64,000 bases of DNA from positions 248,001-312,000 of the forward strand of contig JOGW01000012.1 of the NCBI GenBank assembly GCA_000721375.1, written 5' to 3'. The first letter of the stretch is position 1. Every line of letters starts with the position of its first letter. The translations under genes were made by a program, and so were the position numbers. Positions 17,407 through 26,332 of this stretch are shown piece by piece. The notes below the pieces were generated by a model, which did not search any database, was not told where the DNA came from, and worked only from the letters and a program-made list of their open reading frames with translations. The DNA is from Streptomyces sp. NRRL B-3428 (GTDB lineage Bacteria > Actinomycetota > Actinomycetes > Streptomycetales > Streptomycetaceae).

Positions 17407-18615
17407 ATGATGAGCGGGGCGCCCCTGACCCTGAACGAGCTGCTGCCCAAGGACGAGCTGGCGGCCGCCCTGGAGTCCGGTCATGTCATGCGCAAGGCGC
17501 ATCCCTCGCTGCCGCTCTCGATCTACACCTACAGCCGCACCGCCCAGTACGAGCGGGCCTGGACCGAGGTGACCACGCGCTGCCGCGGCCTGGTCGCGGA
17601 CGACACCACGGGCGAGATCGTCGCGCTGCCGCTCGGGAAATTCTTCAATGTCGGGGAGCACGAGAGCGGTCAGCCGTACGCGCCGCCGCTGCCGGACGAG
17701 CCCTTCGAGGTGTACGACAAGGTCGACGGCAGCCTCGCGGTGGTCTTCCACTACGCGGGCCGCTGGCACGCGGCGTCCAAAGGCTCGTTCATCAGCGAGC
17801 AGGCGAGCTGGGCGCAGCGCCGGCTCGACGGCAAGGAGCTGACCGGTCTGGTTCCCGGGGTCACGTACCTCGCCGAGATCCTGTACCCGCAGAACCGCAT
17901 CGTCGTGGACTACGGCGACCGCCGTGACCTGGTGCTGCTCGCGGCCTTCGGCGCGGACGGCACCGAGGTTCCGCTCGCCGAGGCGGCCACGCACTGGACC
18001 GGGATCGGTTCGGTCGTACGGGTGTGGCCGGCGATGCCGCTCGCGGAACTCATCGCGCTGACCGAGGCCAACACACTGCCCGGCGGCGAGAGCGCCACGG
18101 GCACGGACGCCGAGGGCTTCGTGCTGCGCTTCTCCTCCGGCGTCCGGGCCAAGGCAAAGCTCGCGGAGTACGTGCGTCTGCACAAGGTCATCACCGGGGT
18201 CACCGAGCGGGACATCTGGCGCGGCCACGGCATCCAGCGGTTCGCGCAGCTGCCGGCCAAGCAGGTGGCACAGGCGCTGAACTGCACCGCCGCGGAGATC
18301 GAGGCGGACCGCCGTCCCCTCGACGCGCTCCTGGAGCAGGTGCCCGACGAGTTCGACGCCTGGGTGCGGGAGCTGATCGCCGGCTTCGAGCGCGAGGTCG
18401 TGGCGCGTGAGCGGGCTATCGACGAGGCGTACGCGGGTATCGCTCAGCTGGGCGCCGACCGGGGTGCGTTCGCGCGTGCCGCCAAAGCGCTGCCGGACGC
18501 GAACCTGCGCTCCGCGATGTTCCTGCGCCTGGACGGGCGTACGACCGAGCTCGTGACCTACCGTTCCGTGCGGCCCGAGGCCGCCGACCCCTTCAAGACC
18601 GATGAGGAGAACTGA
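17407..18615 (+). CDS. T4 Rnl1-like RNA ligase
   Basis: Product of about 402 residues, near the 374 of T4 RNA ligase 1. It is a covalent nucleotidyltransferase. The adenylation motif I is KVDGS with Lys105, motif III includes LAEIL (Glu157 region), motif IV is EGFVLRF (236-242) and motif V is KAKLAEY (249-255). A helical C-terminal domain follows, as in Rnl1. It should join 3'-OH and 5'-phosphate RNA ends using ATP. GGGAGG precedes two tandem ATGs (17407 and 17410); the second has the better spacing. The polynucleotide kinase/phosphatase gene follows after 3 bp, so the pair forms an end-healing and sealing cassette. Confidence 0.88.
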   Translation: MMSGAPLTLNELLPKDELAAALESGHVMRKAHPSLPLSIYTYSRTAQYERAWTEVTTRCRGLVADDTTGEIVALPLGKFFNVGEHESGQPYAPPLPDEPFEVYDKVDGSLAVVFHYAGRWHAASKGSFISEQASWAQRRLDGKELTGLVPGVTYLAEILYPQNRIVVDYGDRRDLVLLAAFGADGTEVPLAEAATHWTGIGSVVRVWPAMPLAELIALTEANTLPGGESATGTDAEGFVLRFSSGVRAKAKLAEYVRLHKVITGVTERDIWRGHGIQRFAQLPAKQVAQALNCTAAEIEADRRPLDALLEQVPDEFDAWVRELIAGFEREVVARERAIDEAYAGIAQLGADRGAFARAAKALPDANLRSAMFLRLDGRTTELVTYRSVRPEAADPFKTDEEN

Positions 18616-18618
18616 ACC

Positions 18619-19548
18619 GTGTCCGAGGCGACCAAGCCCGTAGTGCACGTCATGACGGGGCTGCCCGCTTCGGGCAAGACGACCGCCGCCCGCAAGCTTC
18701 AGGAGGACGCGGACGGCCGGATGCGCCGCGTCAATCTGGACGATCTGCGCGTCATGCTCGACGTCCCGTCGCCCGAGCAGCGGCGGTCGTGGGCCCATGA
18801 GCAGACGGTCCTGGAGATCCAGGACGCCGCCGTCCGCGCGGCGGTAGAGGGCGGGTTCGACGTGGTCGTCGACAACACGCATCTCACGCCGAACATCCCC
18901 AAGCGGCTCAAGGCCGCCGTCGCGGGCAAGGGCACCTTCGTGGTGCACGACTTCACCGACGTGCCGGTCGAGGAGTGCATCCGCCGCGACGCCGGGCGTC
19001 CGCGCGAGGTCGGTGAGGAGATCATCCGGATCCTCGCCGAGAAGCACCTCAAGGCCACGCAGGGCGGCTGGCGGCTCACGGCCGAGTGGCTGAACGACGA
19101 GCCGGAGGTCACACCGTACGTGGCCGACACGAAGCTGCCCGCCGCCGTGATGTGCGATATCGACGGCACGCTCGCCCTGCGCGGCGAGCGCGGTGCGTAC
19201 GACTTCACGCGCTGCGACGAGGACACGCTCAACGAGCCGGTGCGGCGCGCTCTGCGTGCGTTCCGGGCCGCGGACGGCGACACGATCGTGCTGCTCTCGG
19301 GGCGCGGCGAGGAGCACCGTGCGATCACCGAGGCGTGGCTGGCGCAGCACGAAGTGCCGTACGACGAGCTGTGGATGCGTGCGCACGGCGATCACCGCCG
19401 TGACGACCTCGTGAAGGCGGAGCTGTTCGACGCCCATGTGCGCGACCGGTTCAACGTGCGTGTCTCGCTCGACGACCGCGACCGTGTCGTAGCCGTCTGG
19501 CGGCGGATGGGTCTGCCGACCTGGCAGGTCAACTACGGGGATTTCTAA
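18619..19548 (+). CDS. T4 Pnk-like polynucleotide 5'-kinase/3'-phosphatase
   Basis: Product of 309 residues, close to T4 Pnk (301) and in the same domain order. The N-terminal P-loop kinase has GLPASGKT (14-21), VNLDDLR with the catalytic Asp near 41-42, and a lid-like arginine segment RRDAGRPREVG (122-132). The C-terminal HAD phosphatase has DIDGT (180-184), LLSGR (motif II) and a terminal DDRDRVV. It would remove 2',3'-cyclic or 3'-phosphates and phosphorylate 5'-OH ends, making broken RNA ligatable. The GTG start lies 3 bp after the ligase stop, with GAGGAG inside the ligase 3' end. No anticodon nuclease or Hen1 methyltransferase is nearby. Confidence 0.88.
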   Translation: MSEATKPVVHVMTGLPASGKTTAARKLQEDADGRMRRVNLDDLRVMLDVPSPEQRRSWAHEQTVLEIQDAAVRAAVEGGFDVVVDNTHLTPNIPKRLKAAVAGKGTFVVHDFTDVPVEECIRRDAGRPREVGEEIIRILAEKHLKATQGGWRLTAEWLNDEPEVTPYVADTKLPAAVMCDIDGTLALRGERGAYDFTRCDEDTLNEPVRRALRAFRAADGDTIVLLSGRGEEHRAITEAWLAQHEVPYDELWMRAHGDHRRDDLVKAELFDAHVRDRFNVRVSLDDRDRVVAVWRRMGLPTWQVNYGDF

Positions 19549-19565
19549 GGGCCTTCGAGGGCGTC

Positions 19566-19596
19566 GACGGGTCGGACATGCCCTGTCCGACCCGTC
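19566..19596. terminator. hairpin after the RNA-repair pair, possibly also an operator
   Basis: Perfect 13-bp stem GACGGGTCGGACA / TGTCCGACCCGTC with a 5-nt loop. It ends 22 bp before the LuxR regulator start, so it overlaps that gene's probable -35 region. It may terminate the repair operon, bind a regulator, or both. Confidence 0.75.
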
Positions 19597-19605
19597 CCGC
19601 CGTGC

Positions 19606-19618
19606 CAGAATTGTGCCG
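19606..19618 (+). promoter_or_regulatory. probable -10 of a leaderless luxR transcript
   Basis: CAGAAT at 19606-19611 is six bases from the GTG at 19618 and no Shine-Dalgarno sequence is present, the arrangement expected for a leaderless mRNA. Confidence 0.45.
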
Positions 19619-22212
19619 TGGACCGGGGGATGCTCGAACGCGACCACGAACTCGGCCGGCTCGCCGACGCCGCACATCAGGCGGCCGACGGAGCCGGGTC
19701 GGTGGCGCTTGTCTTCGGTGAGGCCGGGATCGGGAAGTCGAGCCTGGTCAGGGCCATGCCCACGGTGCTTCCCCGGCAGACACGGATCCTCGTCGGCGAG
19801 TGCGACGACCTCGCCACGGGGCGTCCGCTCGGGCCCTTCCGTGATCTCGTCGGCGGCCCGGAGCCGGTCGGCGAGGAGCTGGCGAAGGCGCTGCAGGGAG
19901 CGGGAGACCGACATCGGGTGTACGAGGCTCTGCGCGCGGAGCTGACCACGGCTCCGCTTCCGGTGGTACTGGTCGTCGAGGACGTGCACTGGGCGGACGA
20001 GGCCTCGCTCGACGCGCTGCGCTTTCTCGTACGCCGGGTGGAGCGGCTGCCCGCTGTGCTCGTCCTGACCTACCGGGACGACGAGTTGGGCCGTGAGCAC
20101 CCGCTGCGGCAGCTGCTCGGACAGGTGTCGCGGGCCGACCGTGTACACCGGCTCCCGCTGCCCCGCCTCTCGCGGGAGGCGGTGGGCCGGATGAGCGAGG
20201 CCGAAGGGCTGGATGCTTCGCAGGTGTACGCGGTGACCTCAGGCAATCCGTTCTTCGTCGCCGAGGTGCTCGCGGCCGGAGGGACGGGCAGTGCGCCGCC
20301 CACGGTGGTGGACGCCGTACTGGCCAGGCTGCGCGGCCTGGACGCCGAGGCCCGGGACGCCCTTGAGCAGCTGGCCGTGGTGCCCTCGGCGGTGGAGCAC
20401 CGTCTCGCAAAGGCGCTCCTGGCCGACCCTGCGGCCGCGCTCCTGGCCGGTGAGCAGCACGGCCTGCTGTCGGTGACGCCCGAACGTGTGGTGTTCCGGC
20501 ATGAGTTGATACGCCGGGCGGTGGCCGACTCGCTGCCCGCCGCGCGCAGGATCGCCCTCAACCGCGAGGTGCTGCGCGCGCTGGCCGCGAGCCCGGGCGC
20601 CGATCCGTCGCGGATCGTGCACCACGCCGCCCAGGCGGGCGACGAGGAGGCCATCGCGCAGTACGGTCCCGCGGCGGCCGCCGACGCCTCCCGCACCGGC
20701 GCGCACCGAGAGGCGGCGGCTCATCTGCGGCTCGTGCTGCGCGACCGGCAAAGGTACGGGTCCGCCGAACTGGCCGCTCTGCTCGAACAGTTCGCCGTCG
20801 AGAGCTATACGATCGCCGACTCCGCGGCCGCCGTCGCCGCCCAGCGCGAGGCAGTCGCCCTGCGCAGATCCCTCGGGGACACCCGGGCGCTCGGCGCGGA
20901 TCTGCGCTGGCTGTCCCGTATCCACTGGTGGGCGGGCGACGCCGACGCCGCGCAGCAGGCCGCGCAGGAGGCCATCGCCGTACTGGAGGCTGCGGACGAC
21001 CAGCGGCTGCTCGCCCTGGCCCTGAGCAACACCTCCCAGCTGCACATGCTGTCCGAACGGCACACCGAGGCGGTCGAGTTCGGCACGCGGGCCATCGATC
21101 TGGCGCGTGCGGCCGACGACGCCGCGATCCTCTCGCACGCGCTCAACAACGTCGGGTGCTCGCGCTGGCGCACCGGCGACCCGCGCGGGCGCGCCCAGCT
21201 GGAGGAGGCGCTCCAGGTGGCACTGGGCGCCGGTGAGGTGGAGCATGCGTGCCGGGCGTACGCGAATCTGATCTGGAACCTCCTGGAGCGCCTGGAGTAC
21301 GCGGAGGCCGACCGGTTCTTCCCGGCGGCGCTCGAACTGGCCGACCGGGCCGAGCACTTGGGGTTCCTCAGCTATCTGCAGGTCGAGCTGGCGATGCGCC
21401 GGTTCGCCGCCGCCGAGTGGGGCGAGGCGGAACGGTACGCGGAGCTCGGGGTGCACGACCATGTGCCGGGCCGCTGTCCGGCGCTGACCGTGCTCGCGCG
21501 CGTACGGATCCGGCGCGGCACGCAAGGCGGCGACGAACTGCTCGGGCAGGCCTGGGCCATGGCGCTGCGCGCCCGCGAACTGCAGCGCACGGGACCGGTG
21601 GCCGCGGCGCGCGCGGAGGCGGCCTGGCTGCGCGGCGACCTCGCGGGCACGGTGGAGGCCGCGCTCGCGACGTACGAGCAGGCCTGCGCGCTCGAATCCC
21701 CCGCGCACCGGGGCGAGTTGGGCTACTGGCTCACCCGCGCGGGCCGCCCCGTCCCGGCCGACGACTCCGGCCATCCGTATGCGCTGCAGAGCGCGGGGCA
21801 GTGGCGCGCGGCCGCCGATGCCTGGCGCAAGGCGGGCTGTCGTTACGAATACGCGGCGGCGCTCGCGCAGAGTCCCGAAGCCGACGACAAACTCGCCGCG
21901 CTCACGCGCCTGGACGCGCTGGGCGCCGAGCCGTTGGCCCGGCTCGTGAGGGCGGAGTTGCGGGCGCTCGGGGTGCGGCGGATCCCCCGCGGGCCGCTCG
22001 CGGCGACCCGGGTCAATCCTGCGGGGCTCACCGAGCGGCAGGTCCAGGTCCTGAGCCTGATGGTCGAAGGTCTGACGAATCCGCAAATCGCGGACCGGCT
22101 CGTGGTGTCGGTGCGCACCGTGGACAACCATGTCTCGGCGGTCCTGGAGAAGCTGGGCGCCCGCACGCGACGCGACGCGACCGCGCGGGCCCGCGAGTTG
22201 GGCCTGACGTAG
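19618..22212 (+). CDS. LAL-type LuxR transcriptional regulator with AAA ATPase
   Basis: Product of 864 residues. The N-terminal STAND/AAA ATPase has Walker A GEAGIGKS (34-41) and Walker B VVLVVEDVHW. A long TPR-like helical middle region follows. The C-terminal LuxR HTH is TERQVQVLSLMVEGLTNPQI...RTVDNHVSAVLEKL. Large ATP-binding LuxR proteins of this kind are usually pathway-specific activators. The likely targets are its own transcript or neighbours; it is separated from the RNA-repair pair by a hairpin and sits 112 bp before a flavo-oxidase gene on the same strand. No Shine-Dalgarno sequence is seen. Confidence 0.88.
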   Translation: MDRGMLERDHELGRLADAAHQAADGAGSVALVFGEAGIGKSSLVRAMPTVLPRQTRILVGECDDLATGRPLGPFRDLVGGPEPVGEELAKALQGAGDRHRVYEALRAELTTAPLPVVLVVEDVHWADEASLDALRFLVRRVERLPAVLVLTYRDDELGREHPLRQLLGQVSRADRVHRLPLPRLSREAVGRMSEAEGLDASQVYAVTSGNPFFVAEVLAAGGTGSAPPTVVDAVLARLRGLDAEARDALEQLAVVPSAVEHRLAKALLADPAAALLAGEQHGLLSVTPERVVFRHELIRRAVADSLPAARRIALNREVLRALAASPGADPSRIVHHAAQAGDEEAIAQYGPAAAADASRTGAHREAAAHLRLVLRDRQRYGSAELAALLEQFAVESYTIADSAAAVAAQREAVALRRSLGDTRALGADLRWLSRIHWWAGDADAAQQAAQEAIAVLEAADDQRLLALALSNTSQLHMLSERHTEAVEFGTRAIDLARAADDAAILSHALNNVGCSRWRTGDPRGRAQLEEALQVALGAGEVEHACRAYANLIWNLLERLEYAEADRFFPAALELADRAEHLGFLSYLQVELAMRRFAAAEWGEAERYAELGVHDHVPGRCPALTVLARVRIRRGTQGGDELLGQAWAMALRARELQRTGPVAAARAEAAWLRGDLAGTVEAALATYEQACALESPAHRGELGYWLTRAGRPVPADDSGHPYALQSAGQWRAAADAWRKAGCRYEYAAALAQSPEADDKLAALTRLDALGAEPLARLVRAELRALGVRRIPRGPLAATRVNPAGLTERQVQVLSLMVEGLTNPQIADRLVVSVRTVDNHVSAVLEKLGARTRRDATARARELGLT

Positions 22213-22324
22213 GTAGGCGGACCGCGTGACCTGAGTGGCCCTCACGGATATCGGCGACCCACGACCCCGTACTAGAAACGTGCAAATCGGACCCACCCAG
22301 GGTTCGGCACTCACGGGGGATCAC

Positions 22325-23722
22325 ATGCCCAAGTCACCTGCGCAAGCCGCCCGTCAGGAACTGACCTCGTTCAACGGCAAGTTGACCGGTCCCGACGACG
22401 CCGGTTACGACGAGGCGCGCGCCGTCTACAACGCGATGATCGACCGGCGTCCCGGGCTCATCGCGAGCTGTGCGGACGTCGCCGACGTACGCCGTGTCAT
22501 CGGCTTCGCCCGCGACCATCAGCTGCTCCTTGCCGTCCGCGGCGGCGGCCACCACGGCGCGGGGCTCGGTACCTGCGACGACGGAGTGGTCCTCGACCTC
22601 TCCCCGCTCAAGGACATCAGCATCGACCCGAAGGCCCGCACCGTACGCGTCGGCGGCGGCTGTGTGTGGGGCGAGGTGGACCGCGCGACGAACGCGCACG
22701 GGTTCGCCACGCCGAGCGGCATCATCTCCACGACCGGCGTGGGCGGCATCACGCTCGGCGGCGGCCTCGGTCATCTCACCCGCAAGTACGGCCTGTCCAT
22801 CGACAACCTCCTGGAGGCCGACGTCGTTCTCGCGAGCGGCGAGACCGTGCGGGCGAGCGCGAACGAGAACAGCGATCTGTACTGGGCGATCCGCGGCGGC
22901 GGCGGCAACTTCGGGGTCGTGACCTCGTTCCTGTTCCGGCTGCACGAGCTGAGCACGGTCGTGGCGGGACCGACCTTCTGGCCGGTCGAACTGGGCACCG
23001 AAGTCCTCGCCGCCTACCGGGAGTTCCTGCCGTCCGCGCCGCGCGAGCTCAACGGGTTCTTCATGTACGGGTGTGTGCCGCCGGCGCCGCCGTTCCCCGA
23101 GGCGATCCAGGGCCTCAAGACGGCCGCGGTGGTGTGGTGCTGGGCCGGAGACGACGCGGAGGCCGCCGCCCGTGCGATGGCACCGCTGCTCGACGTGCTG
23201 CCCGAGCCCTTGATGCACGGCCCGCACGAGATGCCGCATCCGGCGCTGCAGTCGGCCTTCGACGGCCTCTACCCGCCCGGTGACCAGTGGTACTGGCGCG
23301 CGGACTTCGTCGACCGTATCCCCGACGAAGCGGTGGCGCTGCACGCCAAGTTCGGTGCCGAGCTGCCGACCGGGCAGTCCACGATGCACCTGTATCCGAT
23401 CGACGGCGCCGTCCACGACCACGCTCCGGCGGACACCCCGTGGAGCTATCGCACGTCGACCTGGGCCTCGGTGTACGCCGGGGTGGACCGTGATCCCGCC
23501 AACGCCGACCTCATCAGGCGCTGGACCGTGGACTACTTCGAGGCGCTGCACCCGTACTCGGCGGGCGGCGCGTACGTGAACATGATGATGGACGAGGGGC
23601 AGGAGCGGGTGCGGGCCAGCTACCGGGACAACTACGCGCGCCTTGCACGGATCAAGGCCCTGTACGACCCGGAGAACCTGTTCCGGCTGAACCAGAACAT
23701 CCACCCGGCGATACGGCCGTAG
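22325..23722 (+). CDS. FAD-linked oxidoreductase, berberine-bridge-enzyme type
   Basis: Product of 465 residues. A PCMH-type FAD-binding domain fills the first ~210 residues with RGGGHH (72-77), whose histidine matches the covalent FAD attachment site of this family. A substrate domain follows, and the C-terminal BBE segment contains YVNMMMDEGQERVRASYRDNYARLARIKALYDPENLFRLNQNI. The second covalent anchor (Cys) of bicovalent members appears replaced in ATPSGIISTTGVGG, so FAD is probably linked once. The substrate is unknown; such enzymes oxidise sugars, alkaloids or polyketides. ATG 22325 follows GGGGGA. It may be controlled by the upstream LuxR protein. Confidence 0.87.
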   Translation: MPKSPAQAARQELTSFNGKLTGPDDAGYDEARAVYNAMIDRRPGLIASCADVADVRRVIGFARDHQLLLAVRGGGHHGAGLGTCDDGVVLDLSPLKDISIDPKARTVRVGGGCVWGEVDRATNAHGFATPSGIISTTGVGGITLGGGLGHLTRKYGLSIDNLLEADVVLASGETVRASANENSDLYWAIRGGGGNFGVVTSFLFRLHELSTVVAGPTFWPVELGTEVLAAYREFLPSAPRELNGFFMYGCVPPAPPFPEAIQGLKTAAVVWCWAGDDAEAAARAMAPLLDVLPEPLMHGPHEMPHPALQSAFDGLYPPGDQWYWRADFVDRIPDEAVALHAKFGAELPTGQSTMHLYPIDGAVHDHAPADTPWSYRTSTWASVYAGVDRDPANADLIRRWTVDYFEALHPYSAGGAYVNMMMDEGQERVRASYRDNYARLARIKALYDPENLFRLNQNIHPAIRP

Positions 23723-23727
23723 CCAGT

Positions 23728-23764
23728 CGGGGGTTCCGTGGCCTCGGTCACCACGGAACCCCCG
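23728..23764. terminator. bidirectional intrinsic terminator
   Basis: Perfect 14-bp stem CGGGGGTTCCGTGG / CCACGGAACCCCCG with a 9-nt loop, between the convergent oxidase and aminopeptidase genes. Confidence 0.92.
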
Positions 23765-23794
23765 CACTCAGCCTGCTCGGACCGCTGAGCCCGC

Positions 23795-25207
23795 TCAGCC
23801 CGCGAACTCGGCCATCCACGACTCGACTTCGTCCGCCGAGCGGGGCAGCCCGGCCGACAGGTTCTCGTTGCCGTCGGCGGTGACGACCAGGTCGTCCTCG
23901 ATGCGTACGCCGATGCCGCGCCACTCCTCGGGGACGGTCAGGTCGTCCGCCTGGAAGTACAGACCCGGCTCGACCGTGAGCACCATGCCCGGCTCCAGGA
24001 CGCCGTCCACGTACCCGTCGTTGCGGGCGTGCGCGCAGTCGTGGACGTCGAGGCCGAGCATGTGGCCGGTGCCGGCCATGGTGAAGCGGCGCTGCAGACC
24101 GAGTTCGTACGCGCGCTCGGCCGGGCCTTCGATGAAGCCCCACTCGACGAGGCGGGTGGCGAGATGGCGCTGCGCCGCCTCGTGGAAGTCGCGGTACGCG
24201 GCGCCCGGCTTCACCGCCGCGATGCCCGCCTCCTGTGCCTCGTACACGGCGTCGTAGACCTTGCGCTGCACAGGCGTGAACGTGCCGCTGATCGGCAGCG
24301 TGCGGGTGACGTCGGCGGTGTAGAGGGTGCGCGATTCGACTCCGGCGTCGAGCAGGAGCAGTTCTCCGGGGCGTACCGGACCGTCGTTGTCGGTCCAGTG
24401 CATGATCGTGGCGTGCTCGCCGGCGGCGCAGATGGAGCCGTAGCCGACGTGGTTGCCTTCGAGGCGGGCGCGGCGGTAGAAGGTGCCCTCGATCCAGCGC
24501 TCCGAGGTCGCGACCGCCGTCGTCAGCTCACCGACGACATCGGTGAAACCGCGCACCGTGGAGTCCACGGCCCGGCGCATCTCGCCGAGTTCCCACTCGT
24601 CCTTGACGAGGCGGAGATCGCTCAGCGCCTGCTCCAGGTCGGCGTCGCGCTCCTCGTCCGTGGTGACGGCGGCTTCCAGCGCCGGGTCGATGCCACGGAC
24701 GATCCGGGTCGGCACACCGCTCGTGGCCGCCAGGTCCTCGGCTGCCGTACGGACGTCGCGGCAGGCCAGACCGAGCACGGTCGCCGACTCCGCGAGGGTG
24801 CGGCGGCGGCCCATCCACAGTTCGGCGTGGTAGCCGCTCCAGAACTCGTCGTTGTCGCGGCTGTCGCGCGGCAGCTGGTAGCAGTAGGCGTCGTGACCGC
24901 CGTCGGCGCGGGGCTCGAGGACGAGGGCGCCGTCACGGGCCTGGTCGCCGGTCATGTGCACATAGCCCGTGTAGGGGCGGAAGGGGTACGTGTCGTCGTT
25001 CGACCTGGCCTTGAGGTTCCCCGACGGGACGATGAGGCGCTCGCCTGGGAAGCGGGCGGAGAGCGCGGCGCGGCGGCGGGCCGCGTACGGCGCCTGCTCG
25101 TCGGGGACCAGGTCGCGGCGCTCGGTGTCGGCCCACCCGGTGCGCATCAGAGCGGAGAGTTCCTCGGAGACCTCTGTGTAGAGCCCGTTCTTGCGGCGCT
25201 TCGCCAC
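23795..25207 (-). CDS. pepP: Xaa-Pro aminopeptidase (aminopeptidase P, M24B)
   Basis: Product of 470 residues. An N-terminal AMP_N domain (ARRRAALSARFPGERLIVPSG) precedes the pita-bread metallopeptidase fold. The metal ligands are visible as LLLLDAG, YTADVTRT, TGHMLGLDVH, VEPGLY and RIEDDLVV. The enzyme removes the N-terminal residue from peptides whose second residue is proline, using two Mn ions in the cytosol. I choose GTG 25207 because AGAGGAAGG lies eight bases before it; upstream GTGs lack a site. It is divergent from a TrmB/LuxR-like regulator, and a palindrome lies between them. Confidence 0.92.
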   Translation of the reverse strand: MAKRRKNGLYTEVSEELSALMRTGWADTERRDLVPDEQAPYAARRRAALSARFPGERLIVPSGNLKARSNDDTYPFRPYTGYVHMTGDQARDGALVLEPRADGGHDAYCYQLPRDSRDNDEFWSGYHAELWMGRRRTLAESATVLGLACRDVRTAAEDLAATSGVPTRIVRGIDPALEAAVTTDEERDADLEQALSDLRLVKDEWELGEMRRAVDSTVRGFTDVVGELTTAVATSERWIEGTFYRRARLEGNHVGYGSICAAGEHATIMHWTDNDGPVRPGELLLLDAGVESRTLYTADVTRTLPISGTFTPVQRKVYDAVYEAQEAGIAAVKPGAAYRDFHEAAQRHLATRLVEWGFIEGPAERAYELGLQRRFTMAGTGHMLGLDVHDCAHARNDGYVDGVLEPGMVLTVEPGLYFQADDLTVPEEWRGIGVRIEDDLVVTADGNENLSAGLPRSADEVESWMAEFAG

Positions 25208-25289
25208 GTCGTACACCTTCCTCTGGACACGCACTGGTCGTCTTCCGAGGGGGAAGGTAACCGGCCGGCGCTGCCCGTAGTGCACGGTT

Positions 25290-25302
25290 GTGCCAGTGGC
25301 AC
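25290..25302. promoter_or_regulatory. palindrome in the pepP/regulator divergent promoter
   Basis: GTGCC-AGT-GGCAC at 25290-25302, 45 bp before the regulator ATG. A possible operator for the divergent HTH regulator. Confidence 0.4.
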
Positions 25303-25321
25303 GGATCGGCCATGCGGCCCT

Positions 25322-25335
25322 CATAATGCTGCGCA
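25322..25335 (+). promoter_or_regulatory. probable -10 of a leaderless regulator transcript
   Basis: CATAAT at 25322-25327 is seven bases from ATG 25335, with no Shine-Dalgarno sequence. Confidence 0.45.
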
Positions 25336-26318
25336 TGACCCACGAGAAGATCGGCCAGGCCCTGCAGTCCCTGGGCCTCGACGCAGCGACGGCCCGGCTG
25401 TATCTGGCACTGCTCGACGTCGCGCCTGCCGCGCTGGCCGAAGTCGGCTCTGCGGCGGAGCTGGCCGGCGCGGAGCTCGACCGCGCGTACGGCGCGCTGG
25501 TCGACGCGGGCCTGGCGAGCTCGGCCGACCGGGGCTCGGATGTCGTGGCACCCGTACCGCCCACCGCCGGACTGGAGATCCTGGCCCGCCACCGCGCGGC
25601 CGAACTCGACGAGTCACGGATCGCGGTGGGCGGCGCGTTCGACTCCTTCCGGCGCCAGCGGCTCGCGGCGTACAACGACGATCTCGTCGAGGTCGTGACG
25701 GGCGACGCGGTCGGCCCGCGGATCCGGCAGGCCTGGGCGAGCGCCCGCACCCTGATCCGCCAGTTCGAGTCACCCCCGTACTTCCCGCTGGCCGGCGCCA
25801 CGCAGGACGCACTCGCCACGCTCGCGCGCGGGGTGACCCAGCGCGTCATCTACTCGCGGGCCTCGCTCGAACATCCGGGCCATCTCGCGGACGTCATCGA
25901 ACCGTGTGTGAAGGCCGGCGAGCAGGCCCGGGTGCTGCCGTCGGTCCCGGTCAAGCTGGTGATCATCGACGAGGCGTACGCGCTGGTATCACTGTCGATC
26001 AAGGAAGCCGACGTACACAACACGATGCTGGTCGTGCAGCCCTGCGGGCTGCTCTCCGCCCTGATCGCGCTGTTCGAGCAGTCCTGGCACAACGCCCTTC
26101 CCTTCCACGGCCGCACCACCCGCCCCGGCGGCCTGGCGCCCGCCGACCGCAGGCTCCTCTGGCTCCTTGCGAGCGGCGCGACCGACGAAGTGATCGCCCG
26201 CGAACTCGGCATCAGCCGCCGCACCCTCTTTCGCCGTCTGCAGATCCTGATGGCCCAACTGGGCGCGGCGAACCGCTTCCAGATGGCGTTGCAGGCACAG
26301 CGGCACGGGTGGCTGTGA
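25335..26318 (+). CDS. TrmB/LuxR-like helix-turn-helix regulator
   Basis: Product of 327 residues. The N-terminus resembles a TrmB-type winged helix (IGQALQSLGLDAATARLYLALLDVAPAALAEVG). The middle has the sensor-like region around TQRVIYSRASLEHPGHLADVI and VPVKLVIIDEAYALV. The C-terminus carries a LuxR-like HTH (LAPADRRLLWLLASGATDEVIARELGISRRTLFRRLQILMAQLGAANRFQM). Proteins of this architecture are common in Streptomyces and usually act on the adjacent gene, here the divergent pepP. It ends 14 bp before the convergent ThDP-enzyme gene with no obvious terminator. Confidence 0.78.
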   Translation: MTHEKIGQALQSLGLDAATARLYLALLDVAPAALAEVGSAAELAGAELDRAYGALVDAGLASSADRGSDVVAPVPPTAGLEILARHRAAELDESRIAVGGAFDSFRRQRLAAYNDDLVEVVTGDAVGPRIRQAWASARTLIRQFESPPYFPLAGATQDALATLARGVTQRVIYSRASLEHPGHLADVIEPCVKAGEQARVLPSVPVKLVIIDEAYALVSLSIKEADVHNTMLVVQPCGLLSALIALFEQSWHNALPFHGRTTRPGGLAPADRRLLWLLASGATDEVIARELGISRRTLFRRLQILMAQLGAANRFQMALQAQRHGWL

Positions 26319-26332
26319 GCAGGACCGCGTGA

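Noticed and set aside
19618..23722. Secondary-metabolite cluster around the LAL regulator and flavo-oxidase
   Set aside because: No synthase, tailoring set or resistance gene accompanies them; two genes are not a cluster.
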